Below are positions 1 to 11,866 of a stretch of DNA of 64,000 bases, piece after piece. The DNA is taken from the NCBI RefSeq assembly GCF_009870125.1, contig NC_046679.1, forward strand, positions 10,912,001 through 10,976,000. Direction: 5' to 3'. Positions within the stretch are counted from its first letter, which is position 1; each line of letters starts with the position of its first letter. The notes below the pieces were generated by a model. That model was not told the origin of the DNA. It ran no database searches and saw only the letters and a program-made list of their open reading frames with translations. This DNA is from Drosophila pseudoobscura. Its lineage: Eukaryota; Arthropoda; Insecta; Diptera; Drosophilidae. A program made the translations under genes and the position numbers.

Positions 1-3000
1 AGCTGGCGGTTTGCTAATGAAATTTCCAGATTTTCATCTAATTTTATCAAAATGGAATTTGCCGCATGGCAAACAAAACTTTTGCCCAATGCCCTTTGAC
101 ATTCCCGAAAAGACACGCAAAAAAAGGAAAATGTTTGCCAAACAGAGTATATACGGCAAAGTGCTGCTCACACATTCGTTTATCAAATGTAGACATGGCG
201 GGAAGGGGGAGGGATGCGGTGGGGGAGCTACGATTAGGAGACTAAAAAGTTTTTTAATTATTTAGAACGAGCACGAGGCACTTTTGGTCTTTGTGTTTGC
301 CTCGGTTTTCATTCTCCCCAGCATTTAATGGCATTTGAAGTATTTTCTGTGCCGTTCCGTGGCCAAAATATTTGACAAAACTTAAGCTCAAGTGTTGATA
401 TATTAAATTGTTTATCCGCAGTGGCAGCCTGTCAGCGTTGACGAGTGTTGGGTGTTGAATGTTGGGTGACGGGTGTGTTTGTCGGAGCCAGAGGTTAGGA
501 TGCATTAGCGACACCTCCAAGCGACAGACTGGAGCACACCTGTCCGCTGTCCTCTGTTGGAGTACGGTCCATTGGTTACATTATAGTATGAGAGCTGATC
601 CGAGCAGAGCTTGTTTACGGCTTGTCTATTTATAGCGACTCCAATAAAATAATGCCCCTGGAAACACCTCGTCAACACGTTAAGCAGGAGCTCCTCTTGT
701 CCTCCGCCTCAAGCCAGCTTAAGCCCCATGATGCCATCACAGCAAAATAATGGAATTTACAAGTAGTATTTATTTGTGGCCGGACCCAGACGTAACCCAA
801 AAACTTTCTAATTATCATTAGGGCTTAATGAAATCCATGCCCAGCTCTTTGTGTCCAAATTTATAGTTGGAAACACATTTTATGAAATTATATTTCAACA
901 GAGAGGGCAAGCGGAAGAGGCGTGGGACAAGGTTGCGTAATGTAATTTGATATATCCCAAAATGCAAACAAAAAGTTGGCAAATATTTGCCAAATATTCC
1001 CTACTCCTGTTCCATGGAAAACTGAAAATTTATTGGGTGTAGGTCAAGGTGCCGAGAGTGAAGTTACATTGGGCAAACATAAACTTTTTAATGGGATCTA
1101 AATTGAATTAAATCTCTAACAAAAAGGTTGACTGATATGTCAGAAAGCGATGCGATGATTGTAGGTGGATATAAAAGAGCCAGTGTATGGTTTGGAGCAT
1201 CAATGTCGGGTGGTAAGGCACCTTTAAAGGGAAATGTGCACAAGAGCTATAAATTCTTTAAATGGAAACCGTTTGCACTTTTCTTCATTCTGGGGATTGT
1301 ATGAACCTTTGTTAGGGTCCGAGGGCATATCAAGTTGCGTATATAACATATGTATATCCAATTTCTCTGCTTACTTAGCTCTAGTCTTGGTTCAATTTTT
1401 GCTAGTTAGCGCAACTATTGAATGACCATTCAAGGCCAGTTGATACTCGGACTCATAAGACCTCCATCTGTGAGAAAATTGGTGTCATATGGCACTAGGG
1501 GTCCTGCCTTTGTCCGGCAGTGGATAGTCGAGCAGTTTCGCAGTGCTAAAAATAAATAAATAATGCGCCTTGGCTTGGCCGGACTCAACACTGCGTATAC
1601 GTGATAGAGCATTGTGTGTGGTGCTAGAGTGTGTGTGTGTGTGTGGGGGGCATGTGTGCCTGTGGTTTTTGGCTCTCTCCAGGGTAGACCTTTATCCCCG
1701 CCCATCTTCAACTCCAACTGCGTCTCTGTTTGTCCACCAGAAATACTGTTGTACGTGTATCTGTGTGTGGGGTGTGTGGGTTGTCTGGTGTGCCTCTTTT
1801 GTTTGTCTTGTATTTGCCAACATATGCTCGCCCTGGGTTACAAATGTCCGTGCCTTTAATTTGCAAGCATCTGAACGAGCGGCCACAGTGAATTTGTAAA
1901 CTCGTTTTTCATTTGGCATAATAAATGAAAAGAAAACACAGCCAAACGAAGACGGAACGTTGATCGGCAAACGGAGATGAATGCTCCAGTGTCAAGCCAC
2001 TGACTCATTGGGACATTTGTCTTTACGAAGCTCCTGCCTCCACAAGCAAATGAGGTTTTTTGTGAGGGTTATCCCTGCAAAGGGACGAGTCTTCGTCTCT
2101 GCTAATAAGGTCGCAACAGTCTTGCATAATTTATGAGCAAAACTTGTGGCGCAATATGAAACTATGCATATCTGATGAGCACTGACATTTCCGAAACAGT
2201 TGCACTGCAGACCCACTGTCGGAGTCTATCACAGGGAGAGTGCTGTAATAAATGTTCACCTGACAAGTTGTTGGGGTAGCTGGTAGTCTTGGGGCTTAGC
2301 ACCGCTTGGCAAACATCACAAGCAAAAGCCTGCCTGGAGTGTAAGAACTAGTGCCCGTTTCCTGTTGCCTGTTGCCATTGGCCACGTCAAGGCATGCCTT
2401 GACTTAACGCTTTATGCACGGATTTGCCCAACAGCTCCACAATGACGACAAGCGGCTCATGATGCTGCCAACCACGGAGGGGTTGCGGGGCAGTTGGGTT
2501 TTGTTAGCTTTTAAAGTTATTACACACGACGAGCCGCAGACAAACACCTGTATTCTGTATCCTGTGTCCTTTCTCCTGTATGCGCATGGTGCATGCTCAA
2601 AGGCTCAGCGATGCCGCAAAGTAAGTCGTAGGTAAACTTTTAAGCACCACAAAGGCAAAGAGCCGCTTTGAGGCATTAGCCGAGGCTGTGGCAACAAAGA
2701 ACAAAAAGCAACAGTCGGCCATCATTTTAAGGAGCAGCAAGCATAATATTACCCGACTCCATCGCCATGTCCCAACACCTCAAAGTGCGTAGGCGTGGAC
2801 GGTGGACCGAGGCAATCAGGAAGCATATGTATTTACCTAAGCACGAAATTGACTTTCGCTTTCTTTTATTCAAATTGCCGGCCAGCAATTACATTAATCG
2901 AAGATCGAGATTTATATGGATTTGTGTGGGTCTACCAATAGCAGACGGAATCTAACGTTTTACTGCCGATAAGGTCGTAACATCAAAGGCAATAAAATCT

Positions 3001-5642
3001 AAACACACTCAGATAAGACGCGGCGGCGTATACGCAATATCGATTGGAATGAGAGCTGAAGTATGTATCGTATCCCTGCCTCCGGTCTGCCTCGCTCCAC
3101 CTCTCTCTGCCGTGTGTTTGCCTTTCGAAAGCGAATATTTTGTTTAGGATACATTTTGATTTGTATTTGTAGATAGCGTTTGACGTAGGAGCCACAGATT
3201 TGGTTCGCTCTTTTTTTTGCGGTACTGCTACATGTGCCGCAATTTTATTACATGCGCCCCGGCGCGCCCCGCGGCACCCACACAAGGGAATAGGGAGTTT
3301 TTGCCCAATTATCTAAAGGCCAAAACGAAGGGCCACGGAAACAAACCCGCAACGAGCAGCAAATCGTAATTAAATTTGTGTTCTATTTTTAAAAAAAGGT
3401 ATCGTACTACCCAATTCACTTAACTTTCGAGTGAGGACTGATAAGAGCTGCGACTGACGGACATGTTTTCTGTATCCCTCTAGAGATTAAATCCGATTGA
3501 TGGGAATGTGTTGTATATCGCCGATTCACTGGAAAGTACAGTATGATTGATGGAAAAGCTGAGTGTATCGCTATTACTAGTCCTTATTGGTGTGAATGCC
3601 ACTCTAAAGAGCATTGTCCTGCTACTTTTCCGACTTCTGAAAAAGCTCTCTAAATTCGAAAGTACATTCCTTTAAATACATTAGTAATAATCCCTACTTT
3701 TAAATTCATTTGAGAGTTACAAAATTGAATGAAAAGCGCTGCCGGTGAGGAGGAGAATTCAGCTGGAGCTTAATTAAATGTCCCTCTTGAGCTCGAATCG
3801 AGAGCTCAGGCCAGGCCAGACCAGGCCAGGCGTTTAATTAAACTCGAATGGCTGTTACCACTGTTGTTGCAGACCTCCTTGCTACCCCTGCAGGGTGGGT
3901 GTGTGGGCAGCAAAACATCTCGACGCAATTAGTGGCAGCAAGGTTCGTTTTTCACAGAGCACGACCCCAAGCTCAACCCAGAGCCAGACTCGGACACGGA
4001 GTCGGGACTCGGACTGGTACTGTCTTGTGCAGTGCACGACCAGTGTCATAGCAACCGTGGCATGCAATCAGCTAGAGTGCGGGGCGGATGGCACAGATGA
4101 GATTGCGCCACTGCAAATAGCATCGATGTCGCAATAAAGTCCCGAGATAACAAGGACGACTACTGCATGGATAATGGCGAACATAGAAAGGAATACGGAG
4201 AACGGAGACCAAAGGAGAATGGCGATCCGGCCCGCAACACCAAGTGGGTTTCAGGTGTTGGCCTTGGTATCAACTTTCCTATAAATCACGCGTGGGCCGT
4301 GGTACTTATAGGGAAAAAGTAATTGGTTTCAGCGCTTGCCTAATACAGGTAATACCCTCTGACCCTGATGGATTGCAATGGTAATTGACGGCCCTAATTA
4401 ATGGTACTCCCACCAGCACCCCCTCGAATTCCCATTAATTTTCCCACTTCCATGAATGGATTGCCCCTTCCCAGTGTACCAGTACCAGTACCAGTATGCA
4501 ACAAGTGAGCGTAATAGCTGTCAAGTCCTAGGGCATATCCAGAACATATTATGCAGCACCTTCCCGACAACATGAGTTCCTAAACGGCAGACACATAACG
4601 TCTGCCGCCCGTATCCGTCCCCGTCTCGGTCTCGGGTCACTGGGGTCTGTCTGCCAGTCAGCGGCAGTCAGGTGAAAGTGCTTTCCCATACGAGCATATA
4701 ATCATGTAGGTGGCTCTGGCTATGGGAGGCGGCTCTGGTGACCTTGTCCCGAATGCGATGGCTTGTTAGCATGCAATGCGCGAATTTTCTGCCACAGTTT
4801 TCGCCTGCCGGGTATGCTGTGGAAATTGTTCTCGGCCGACGGAAGTTTTGCAAATGCCAAAGCCAAAAACTTTTGCGGTTGTTTCTCCTCAAATGAAACA
4901 CATTCTACACTCTAAAAAAAAAGTTTCCTGAACTTTCCCATGGAATGCCAAAGGGGACATGGTAGAATAATTGTTTCTTTTTTAGTCTCTTTAGACTCTT
5001 TTTTTTAACTTTATAGTAAAAACAAGAGAAAACAAAATATCGGATTTTGTTCTTCGAAAACCCTTCTTGAAAGAATTGTTTTAGCAGTAAAAGAATTTGT
5101 ATGCGTAAAAGGTTTATTTAGTATCCCATTCGCAGAACAAATTTCAGTTAAATACAAAACCAAAGCGTTGCCATGGAGTTTAGTATGTTATTTACTTTTT
5201 TCCACATTTTTTTTTGTTTTATTTCCTAAAATTTGACCATGAAATATTGATTTTGTTGGGAAATTTGTGCAAAAATCCGGTATGTTCAAAAATAAAGTAA
5301 TATATATTTTTTTTAGTGCATTTGTTTCCTGTGGCACACACAAACAGGAAACATATACAGACGCCTAAGTAGCCACAATTACTGCTTGACAGTTGCCTGA
5401 CAACTGCAGCGTGTTAACAATGTCGTGTTGGCGCTATCGCCCTCCCATCTTTTGGACTGGCAGCAGTCCCCCAAGTCGCAGCCCAAGTCCATGGAAAAGC
5501 CCAAGCTCGTGGCCCAAGCCGACGGCAATAAAATAATTGATTTTTCGCACTCAGGCGGTCTCCTCCGAGCCTATAATCGTGAGCCTACAGTACAGGTAGG
5601 CCATCCCTGTGGATTGGGCAGTGCGGATGGTGGATTACTTAC
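1..5642 (-). other. amontillado first intron, no coding exon seen
   Basis: The donor GTAAGT at the end of amon exon 1 opens an intron that runs to the left edge. I looked on both strands for the rest of the convertase (end of the propeptide, catalytic domain) and for other genes. I saw only low-complexity and AT-rich DNA, for example a GT-rich run near 1.62-1.80 kb and an A/T-rich stretch near 4.9-5.3 kb. Enhancers may lie here, but nothing in the sequence identifies them. Confidence 0.6.
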
Positions 5643-5879
5643 CGGCCCCAGATTGTCGAAGCCATATTTGTCGGCCACCTGGTGGGCGAAGTCATTGTCA
5701 ACGTTGCGCCGGAAGCGCACCAGGAACGAGCTAGTGAACACGGCCTGATTGCCCAATCCGCCGCTCGATCCGGCACCCGTCTCAACGGCCAGTTGGAGCA
5801 GGGAGAGGGCTAGCAGCCCGGCGCTCAGCAGGCGCCATGAAGCAGCAGTGCAGCTCCAGGCGGCTGCTGCAATGAACAT
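5643..5879 (-). CDS. amon: amontillado (prohormone convertase 2), first coding exon, partial gene
   Basis: Prohormone convertase 2 is a subtilisin/kexin-type endoprotease that cleaves neuropeptide precursors at dibasic sites in secretory granules. Only the first coding exon is here: 79 codons in phase 0, ending at a clean donor (GGGGCCG|GTAAGT). The start is the ATG at 5879 (MFIAAAAW...). It gives a signal peptide with a hydrophobic core at about residues 16-31 (LLSAGLLALSLLQLAV). The start of the convertase propeptide follows (VFTSSFLVRFRR, then FAHQVADKYGFDNLGP, residues 47-79), which is the family's conserved prodomain opening. An upstream in-frame GTG at 5957 gives no signal-peptide-like start and was not chosen. 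The propeptide cleavage site and catalytic D/H/S exons must lie beyond base 1. The identification rests on recognising the prodomain, and confidence is high for the family and good for the gene. Confidence 0.85.
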
Positions 5880-7695
5880 CTCACGCGTTGTCCACCCGGC
5901 CTGTCCTCCTCTGTGTGGCTGTATGGTTTCCTGACGATGGGGCAACGCTAACAGCACACTCTCGATGTTTTCGTGGGGGCGGAGTGGGGGACTGGGGAGC
6001 TTGAAAGTGTCGAAAATAAAGGCCGCGCTTCACTGCACACGAAAGAGGATTGGATTCCTACTGCCACGCGAATCGCAGAGCAATGCACCGAAAATCAGTT
6101 TGTCTTTGTTGTGGTTGAGGATTTGTTTTCCTTTATTTTTGGCTCTTTAAATGGTCGTTGTTGTGCTTTTAGTGGGGCGGCGGTGGTGGTTTTCCTTCCT
6201 GCTGAATTTTATGCGCTGCCACGAACTTCACTTGGGCGCTGCGCGCTGAAAACTGTTTGCCAGCGTCGTGAGCAGACGCCATTATGAATGTCCAGCAGGC
6301 GCCGCACAAGAGAAAGCTTGGAGGAAAGCTCCTGACAAAGCTCTGGCTCCCCCCGCTGTGGGCGCTGGGCGCCCACTCAACGCGTTTCGATTCGTCGCTG
6401 GTTCTGTCCCGCTCTGGCCGCCTTCGCTTCTCAGCTGCTTTTCGCAGGGCTTTGGCTTTGGCTTTGCGATTCTTTGGCTCCCTCCGTCTCCTCCCATTCT
6501 GGCTTTCCCTTTGCTTTTGCAGCATTTTTCGTAGCTTGTAGACGTCACCAATTTGGCCACCCGCAGTGCCCCACCCGCAGTGCCCCACCCCCATCGCTTT
6601 CCACATCCCCATCCCTGCCCCTCACACACACACAGACACTCACACTCTGTTCTAAACTTCTAAAACTGTTAGTGCCTCGGTTTTGTTGCTCGGCTGCCAT
6701 TGGTTTATGCTGCACTCCGTCAACATATGGCAGCATACTTGGCTCTTGCCCGCTTCATTGCAACGGCAATTCATAAAGGACTCTCGTACGCAATTGCCTG
6801 GCCCTTTTGCGGGTCTTATAATGGTGCCCCACACACGCACACACGCGAAAAGGCTTCAACTTTGACCTTAGCCCAAATAGGTTCATAAAGTGCTGCTCTC
6901 CAAACCCTTTAAGCAGCAGCCGGAGGAAACTTTCTTGACTTTTATGCCTTTTGCGATTGTCTGGTAGCTCATTCATTTCATTTCCCCATAAATCGCACGC
7001 ACACTTTCCCTTTTATGCTCGGAGAAAGTGTGCAGAGGAAATGGCTTATCTGCAGGACAATCAACTGTCAAATGTAAACATAATTTAAGCGACTTTAATT
7101 ATATGTAAGCAGAAGTTTCTGGAAACTCCACAAAAAGGATAAACATACAGAGTCCCCAAAGACTACTACTAAAAAAAACTAAAATACTTTGCTTACATCT
7201 CAATTATTTTACTCAACGGAAGGAAGGCTTAACTTAAACCAGCGGGGAGTCGAATCCTCCGCCTTTCGAGCAACCAGTTACAGGAGCTACAACCACCTGG
7301 CCAGGGGACGGCGCAGCCTGACAACGCAGGTGCTGCCCACCGATAATGCCGAGCATATGGCCGGTCGCATGCGCTGTGTTCCGGCCGCGTAAACATTACG
7401 ACTGTCGATGGCCGAATGGGCGAATTGGCGAATGGCCGGCCGCGGAACGCTTTAACTTACAATTAACTTTTAATTAGCCTTAAATTTAAATGAACAAAGT
7501 AGCTTCAGAGCTGCACAAATTCAATTATCTTGCTCGTATACACGCAGTACTGCAGAATGGTCAACAGTTTGGGGAGCGAAACGAAACCTAACATTTGCTC
7601 TCATCACAATTGATACTCGTTGAGGGGGAAGGCTGGTGCCTGGTGGGCTGTACGCCTGTGGAGTGCTGATTCGGTGGAAGTAGCCATATCGAGTT
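5880..7695. other. amon 5' leader and upstream intergenic DNA
   Basis: This is about 1.8 kb between the amon start codon and the 3' end of the next minus-strand gene. It contains pyrimidine-rich and CA-rich low-complexity DNA (for example 6600-6660). Several overlapping open frames around 6.17-6.78 kb occur on both strands with no protein-like composition. The amon promoter and 5' UTR must be here, but I could not place the transcription start. Confidence 0.5.
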
Positions 7696-8928
7696 TCATT
7701 TCCGGCTGCCAAAAAGTTTGCCGCGCGCTGCAGGGAATGCTATAATAAGTTAGGGCTCTTGGGAATGGGATTTCATTGAGCACTTACCATGCGACGTGGC
7801 CGGGGACAGCGCGTGCGAGCTGGCGTGTCGCTTGATGCGTGGCGTCTCCGTCAGGCTGGACAATCCCGACGATGTGCTGGCGCCTGCGGCAGATCCATTG
7901 CCATTTCTGGCCCCACTCTTCACGGCAGATGTGTCGCCAGTTGCGGGCATCGATTTGTAGCGCTGCAACGAGGTGCGCGGCTTCTTGGGCATGGTCGCCT
8001 GATCGACAGCCTCCTCGAGGGCCGTCAGCCAATCCTCGCTCTCGCTCTCATCCTCCAGAAACTTCATGTAGAACGAGGGCCGCTTCGTCTTGTGATGGCT
8101 GGTGGGTGTGGTGGTTGTTGCTGTCGATCTGGTCTCTTGGGTCTCCATCTTCGACTCCAGCTGCTGCGAGGCTTCGAGCAGGAACATGTCCGTTTCCGAA
8201 TCATTGAGAAAGTCTGCAAACGCTGGGTCCGGTGCTGGTGGAGGTCTCTTGCTGGCAGACCGAGTGCGGGCCGCCACAGAAGGAGCCATCGCTGGCGCTG
8301 GCCTGGGCGTCTCAGACACTGCCACTTGGTCCAGCTGCCTGTGCAGCTTGTCGCATCGCTCCTTGAGCAGCTCTCGTGCGCGTATTTGCTTCGCGCGCCA
8401 CAGGTCGCTGTCCTGCTGATTGCGGCGGTCCTCCCCTTTCATCGTCAGCTGCCTGCGGCGATCCTTTAGTTTTCCGGCAGTCAGCTCTGCGGAATCGAAG
8501 CCGCTGTCTATTGTCGTGTTTACCTTGCTGGGATTCACGCTAGCGTTGCTGTTGCGGTTCCAACGCCATCCGACCTCCGGACTTTCGGTGGCCAGCGTCT
8601 GCGAGAAGAGGCAGTTGGGCGACAGGCTGATGTCCATGCGCGGCGAGAAGTCTACGCTATCGTCGAGACTCAACGACTTCTTGTTGGGGGGCGTGCCCTC
8701 CACATCGTCTAGTGTGTCCACAATAGACGAGGGAGAGCCAGGTGCATCCATTGTCACATCGTGTCCGCTGCCAGGGCGCCCGCAGTTTTGCGGTGAGGCT
8801 GATGGAAAAACTCATTTTAATGATACCGCGGTCGATCCAATGCGTTTCAAACACTTACCGCTGTGGCGTTTGTGCAGCAACCGCGTGCTGAGCGTCAGCG
8901 AACGCCTTTTTATAAACGCGTTTTCCAT
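7696..8928 (-). CDS. uncharacterised 370-aa disordered, probably nuclear protein
   Basis: Three exons: 8928-8859, 8798-7788 and 7727-7696. Phases fit exactly (70+1011+32 nt = 371 codons with stop), and donors and acceptors are canonical; the last intron is 60 bases. The start is the ATG at 8928 (MENAFIKRRSL). The protein is hydrophilic and mostly disordered. It has a conserved-looking patch near residues 80-105 (LFSQTLATESPEVGWRWNRN), a basic predicted helix or coiled coil near 135-165 (LWRAKQIRARELLKERCDKL), acidic motifs (FLNDSETDMFLLEAS; FLEDESESEDW) and basic, serine-rich C-terminal stretches. Cyclin-dependent-kinase-like SP/TP sites are frequent. The aromatic SPE...W motif plus acidic patches recall ATR-activator proteins of the ETAA1 type, but this is weak pattern recognition. 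It is divergent to Yif1, and its upstream DNA has Motif 1 and a DRE, as in housekeeping or cell-cycle genes. Confidence 0.75.
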
Positions 8929-8980
8929 TTAATTACATTTATTTACTTTGGCGACGCGGAATGCGCTCAAAATCAAAGGC

Positions 8981-9005
8981 CAGTGTGACCCTGGACTTAT
9001 CGATA
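8981..9005 (-). promoter_or_regulatory. Motif 1 and DRE promoter elements of the 370-aa protein gene
   Basis: The minus strand reads GGTCACACTG at 8990-8981 (perfect Motif 1, YGGTCACACTR), and the palindromic DRE TATCGATA lies at 8998-9005. Both sit 53-77 bases upstream of the ATG at 8928. Motif 1 plus DRE is a known TATA-less housekeeping promoter signature in Drosophila. Confidence 0.8.
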
Positions 9006-9270
9006 CGATATACGGCCGGACCCTCAGAAATATACCGAAATATACGACTGAAATTTCCAAATTACCGTAAATATACTGACGAATTATTTAGATCCAAGTA
9101 CCATAATATTCCTCGGTTTTGATGTTCGGTTTCATATTACTAGCTAGCTAGGACCCTCACCTCTCAACTCATAATATTATTCGATTGATAAATCAATTTC
9201 CTACAAGACTGGCTAACTTTAAATTCTCATCTTTTTTGGATTGGTTATAAAAGAAGGTTGTTTGTATATC
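8981..9270 (+). repeat. dispersed promoter-associated repeat, copy A
   Basis: Reading rightward, the unit begins with CAGTGTGACC (Motif 1 reversed). It continues with ATATACC-type runs (about 9020-9050), the block CCGTAAATATACTGACGAATT (9065-9085), TATTCCTCG (about 9107), ATTACTAGCTAG (9136-9147), and a tail with AAATCAATTTCCTACAAGAC (9190-9209). The same blocks, in the same order, occur in copy B at 18.0-18.3 kb and, inverted, in copy C at 9.7-9.86 kb. It lies immediately upstream of the 370-aa gene. It could be a degenerate mobile element or a duplicated promoter block. Confidence 0.75.
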
Positions 9271-9699
9271 TCGATCCCGATACCTATTCTTGGTCCCTTT
9301 GGGATAACCATACACTTTAAAACAGAGACTGACTAGTTTATGTATTTATAATGGCAATTCTATGGTAATCGTTTCGATAGTATTGACGAGTGGTGCGCGC
9401 CAAGGAGAAATTTTATCGATAATCCTATCAGTGTGGCCAATTCAGCTATTTAATAGTGTTCTGGCTATTTTTAAAATTGATTGCTAGAAAATTTATAAAA
9501 AAATATCTTTTAGTTGGAAATCTGCCTAAGTTTATATACGGACAAGAGGCAGGCTTGATAACTGCTGGCATAACTATGGGCTGCGCAAAAGTACCTACAT
9601 TAGTTGTGACAATTGGTGTCAAATTAGAAAAATTAAACATAATAATGGAAATTATATGAATAAATAAAACAATTATTGTTTGAAGACTCTTTCTATATT
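9271..9699. other. AT-rich spacer between inverted repeat copies A and C
   Basis: This stretch has no gene-like open frame; complementary short frames on both strands around 9.45-9.66 kb are AT-rich noise. A short stretch (about 9388-9404, GAGTGGTGCGCGCCAA) matches 19133-19148 in the repeat array (GAGTGGTGGGCGCCAA), so some of this spacer also belongs to the repeat family. Confidence 0.5.
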
Positions 9700-9864
9700 T
9701 AAACCTATACTTTTTAAGTCAGCTATATAGCTACCAATATTCCACAGAAAACAATAACGAGGACGATCTAAAATATATCTTGAATTCGTAAGTATATTTA
9801 CGGTATATTTTGGTATATTTCTGAGGGTCGGACGGTATATTTATTCAAATCCGCGGTCACACTG
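9700..9864 (-). repeat. dispersed promoter-associated repeat, copy C (inverted)
   Basis: The reverse complement reads CAGTGTGACCGCGGATTT, then ATATACC runs including TCAGAAATATACC. It continues with CCGTAAATATACTTACGAATT and TCAAG, then a GTGGAATATT...TAGCTA block. This is collinear with copies A and B and most like B at its Motif 1 end (both continue CGCGGATTT). It sits immediately upstream of Yif1, so copies A and C form a diverged inverted pair bracketing a bidirectional promoter region. Confidence 0.75.
9855..9864 (+). promoter_or_regulatory. Motif 1 of the Yif1 promoter
   Basis: GGTCACACTG on the plus strand is a perfect match to Drosophila Motif 1. It lies 108 bases upstream of the Yif1 ATG, in the correct orientation, and is preceded by GGTATATTT (Motif 6-like) repeats at about 9800-9840. 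Confidence 0.8.
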
Positions 9865-9971
9865 ATGATGTGGTGATGTGGTTTATAGAATTTTGAATAT
9901 ATTTTCGTCAAGTAACGCAGAATCTATATAGTATCCAATAAGCAGACCGGTCGGAGTTTGGCGCGAGCAAG

Positions 9972-11682
9972 ATGAACTACAATCCAAATGCGGGTATGCG
10001 GAATCGTAAGTGGGAAAATTGTAAGGAACAAGCAACGGCAAGCAAGTATACCACGAAGGCAGACCAGCCGCCGCCGCCGCTCCTCCGGACTACTGCTGAC
10101 CAGACTGTTGGAACGGGCCGCGCCTGCAGCTGGACGTTCAATGTTTTATCCTGTTTTTATCCCGCACTAACACAATCCGTCCTGTTACGCCTTTTTCCTG
10201 CTGTTTGCTGTTTGCGTTGTAGCTTGATTTTACTTGTTTCCATCACTTTCCCCACGTTTCGTCTATGCCATCGGTACTCTCGTGCTCTGCCACTAACCAC
10301 AGGCTTTTTTCTTTTTGACCAAAATAGCACAAGGTGGCGGCCGCCCGCGGCCAAACAAGCGCATCAGCGACATGAATGCGATGGGCCCGTCGGCCCCGAT
10401 GATGGGCGGACCAACGTTCATGCCCCCGACGGCCGGGCCCGGCATGTTGGACCCCAACATGTACGGCGGCGGCCCAGCTGCTGCTGCCCCGTCGACTAGC
10501 TACGGCTTCAACGTGGCACCATCTCAGCAGCCTCTGCAGCAGCCACAGCAACAGCAGCAGCATTATCAGCCACAGCAGCAACAGACGCCACAAAATTATC
10601 AGCAACCGCAGCAGCAGAGCTTCGGCTATGCACCACCGCAACAGGGAGGAGCACCGCCGCCATACGGCATAGGAGCACCGCAGGCAGGACCTGGGGCTGG
10701 CGTGCCTCCCGGTGGACAGTTTCCACAGTTCCAGATGCTCCAGCAGCCCATCGTGCAGGACATGGCCATGGAGTACGGTCAGCGGCTGGCCGATCAAGGA
10801 AGGCAGATAGTGGAGAATCAGTTCGAGAGATGGGTGCCCGTGGCCAAGCTGAAGTACTACTTTGCCGTGGACAATGCCTACGTGGGACGCAAGCTGCGAT
10901 TGCTCTTCTTTCCGTATATACACAAGGTAAAGAAGCGCACGGCAGACATCTAATGAACTGAATCGCTGATGAAAATGCTTGAATTTCTCTTTAGGACTGG
11001 TCTTTGAAGTACGATCAAGAGCACCCAGTGCAGCCGAGGTACGATGTGAATGCGCCCGATCTGTATCTTCCAACGATGGGCTACATCACCTACGTGATTG
11101 TGGCCGGCCTGCTGTTGGGCATGCAGAAGCGATTCTCGCCCGAGCAGCTGGGCATCCAGGCCTCCAGTGCCATGGCCTACAGCATCTTCGAGCTGGTCAT
11201 CTACTCGATAGCCCTGTATGTGATGAACATTAAGACGAGCCTCAAGACCCTGGATCTGCTGGCATTCACTGGCTACAAATACGTGAACATTGTGGCCTGC
11301 CTGATGTTCAGCACGCTGTTCTACAGGTCTGGCTACTTCATAGCCTTGGCCTACACCAGTTTCTCCTTTGGTTTCTTTCTGGTGCGTCTTTCTTTCGCGC
11401 GATCAAACGAGAGCAAGGGCTAATCTGATCTTGTTCCCTTTGCAGCTGCGAACGCTGCGAACGAAACTGTTGCAAGACAGCGCGCCGGCTGTCTCCAGCA
11501 ATGCCATCAACTATGATCCCTATAGCAATCCGCAGGAGCTCGACTACAGCGGCGGACGCAAGCGGAAGCTCTACTTTCTCTTCATGGTCGTGGCCGGGCA
11601 GGCGGTGCTTGCGTTTCTACTCTCGAAGCACTTATATCTACCCGAATCGGAGGCCCTATTGCCGGTGCCCAAGGCCCTGTAA
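9972..11682 (+). CDS. Yif1: Yif1, Golgi/ER membrane protein (Yip1-interacting factor)
   Basis: Yif1 is a multipass membrane protein of the early secretory pathway that partners with Yip1 and Rab GTPases in ER-Golgi transport. Four exons: 9972-10005, 10328-10926, 10995-11381 and 11446-11682. They join in frame to 418 residues, starting at MNYNPNAGMRN and ending at a TAA at 11680. The N-terminal 130 residues are Pro/Gly/Gln-rich, with polyglutamine runs encoded at 10531-10610. The conserved Yif1 core begins near VQDMAMEYGQRLADQGRQIV and KLKYYFAVDNAYVGRKL. About five hydrophobic segments follow in exons 3 and 4 (for example YVIVAGLLLGM and LYFLFMVVAGQAVLAFLLS), matching the family's membrane C-terminal half. 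Exon 1 contributes only 11 codons, and reading through it without splicing gives an unrelated frame. AATAAA signals follow at 11857-11866. Confidence 0.93.
10531..10610 (+). repeat. CAG-rich coding repeat in Yif1
   Basis: Clusters of CAG/CAA codons encode glutamine-rich segments (QQPLQQPQQQQQ and similar) in the cytoplasmic N-terminal region of Yif1. Their length is likely variable between strains. Confidence 0.8.
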
Positions 11683-11856
11683 TAACATTACCGGAAGCCG
11701 CATGCGAGCCGATATCATTTCCAGAGTGTTAAATCTACGCAGTAGTTTATCAATGGTTAGCTGTTACTTAAGGATTGGGAGTAGAGAGCGCGTGCCTGCG
11801 TCTGAGATTGCATAAGAGAAACCATATTTTTGTTAATAACGAAGCACATTTTATAA

Positions 11857-11866
11857 AATAAATAAA
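11857..11866 (+). terminator. Yif1 poly(A) signals
   Basis: Two overlapping AATAAA hexamers lie about 175 bases after the Yif1 stop. On the opposite strand another AATAAA, at 11966-11961, could serve the convergent WDR20 gene, so the two 3' ends would lie within about 100 bases. Confidence 0.65.

Noticed and set aside
1570-1899. Cys/Val-rich 109-codon frame
   Set aside because: Produced by a GT-rich low-complexity run; no start context or splice logic.
1-5570. Search for further amon exons (propeptide end, catalytic domain)
   Set aside because: No minus-strand frame shows convertase sequence; the exons must be left of the window.
9972-10499. Unspliced 175-codon frame starting at the Yif1 ATG
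   Set aside because: It reads through the GTAAGT donor at 10006; the spliced product gives recognisable Yif1, while the read-through is unrelated.
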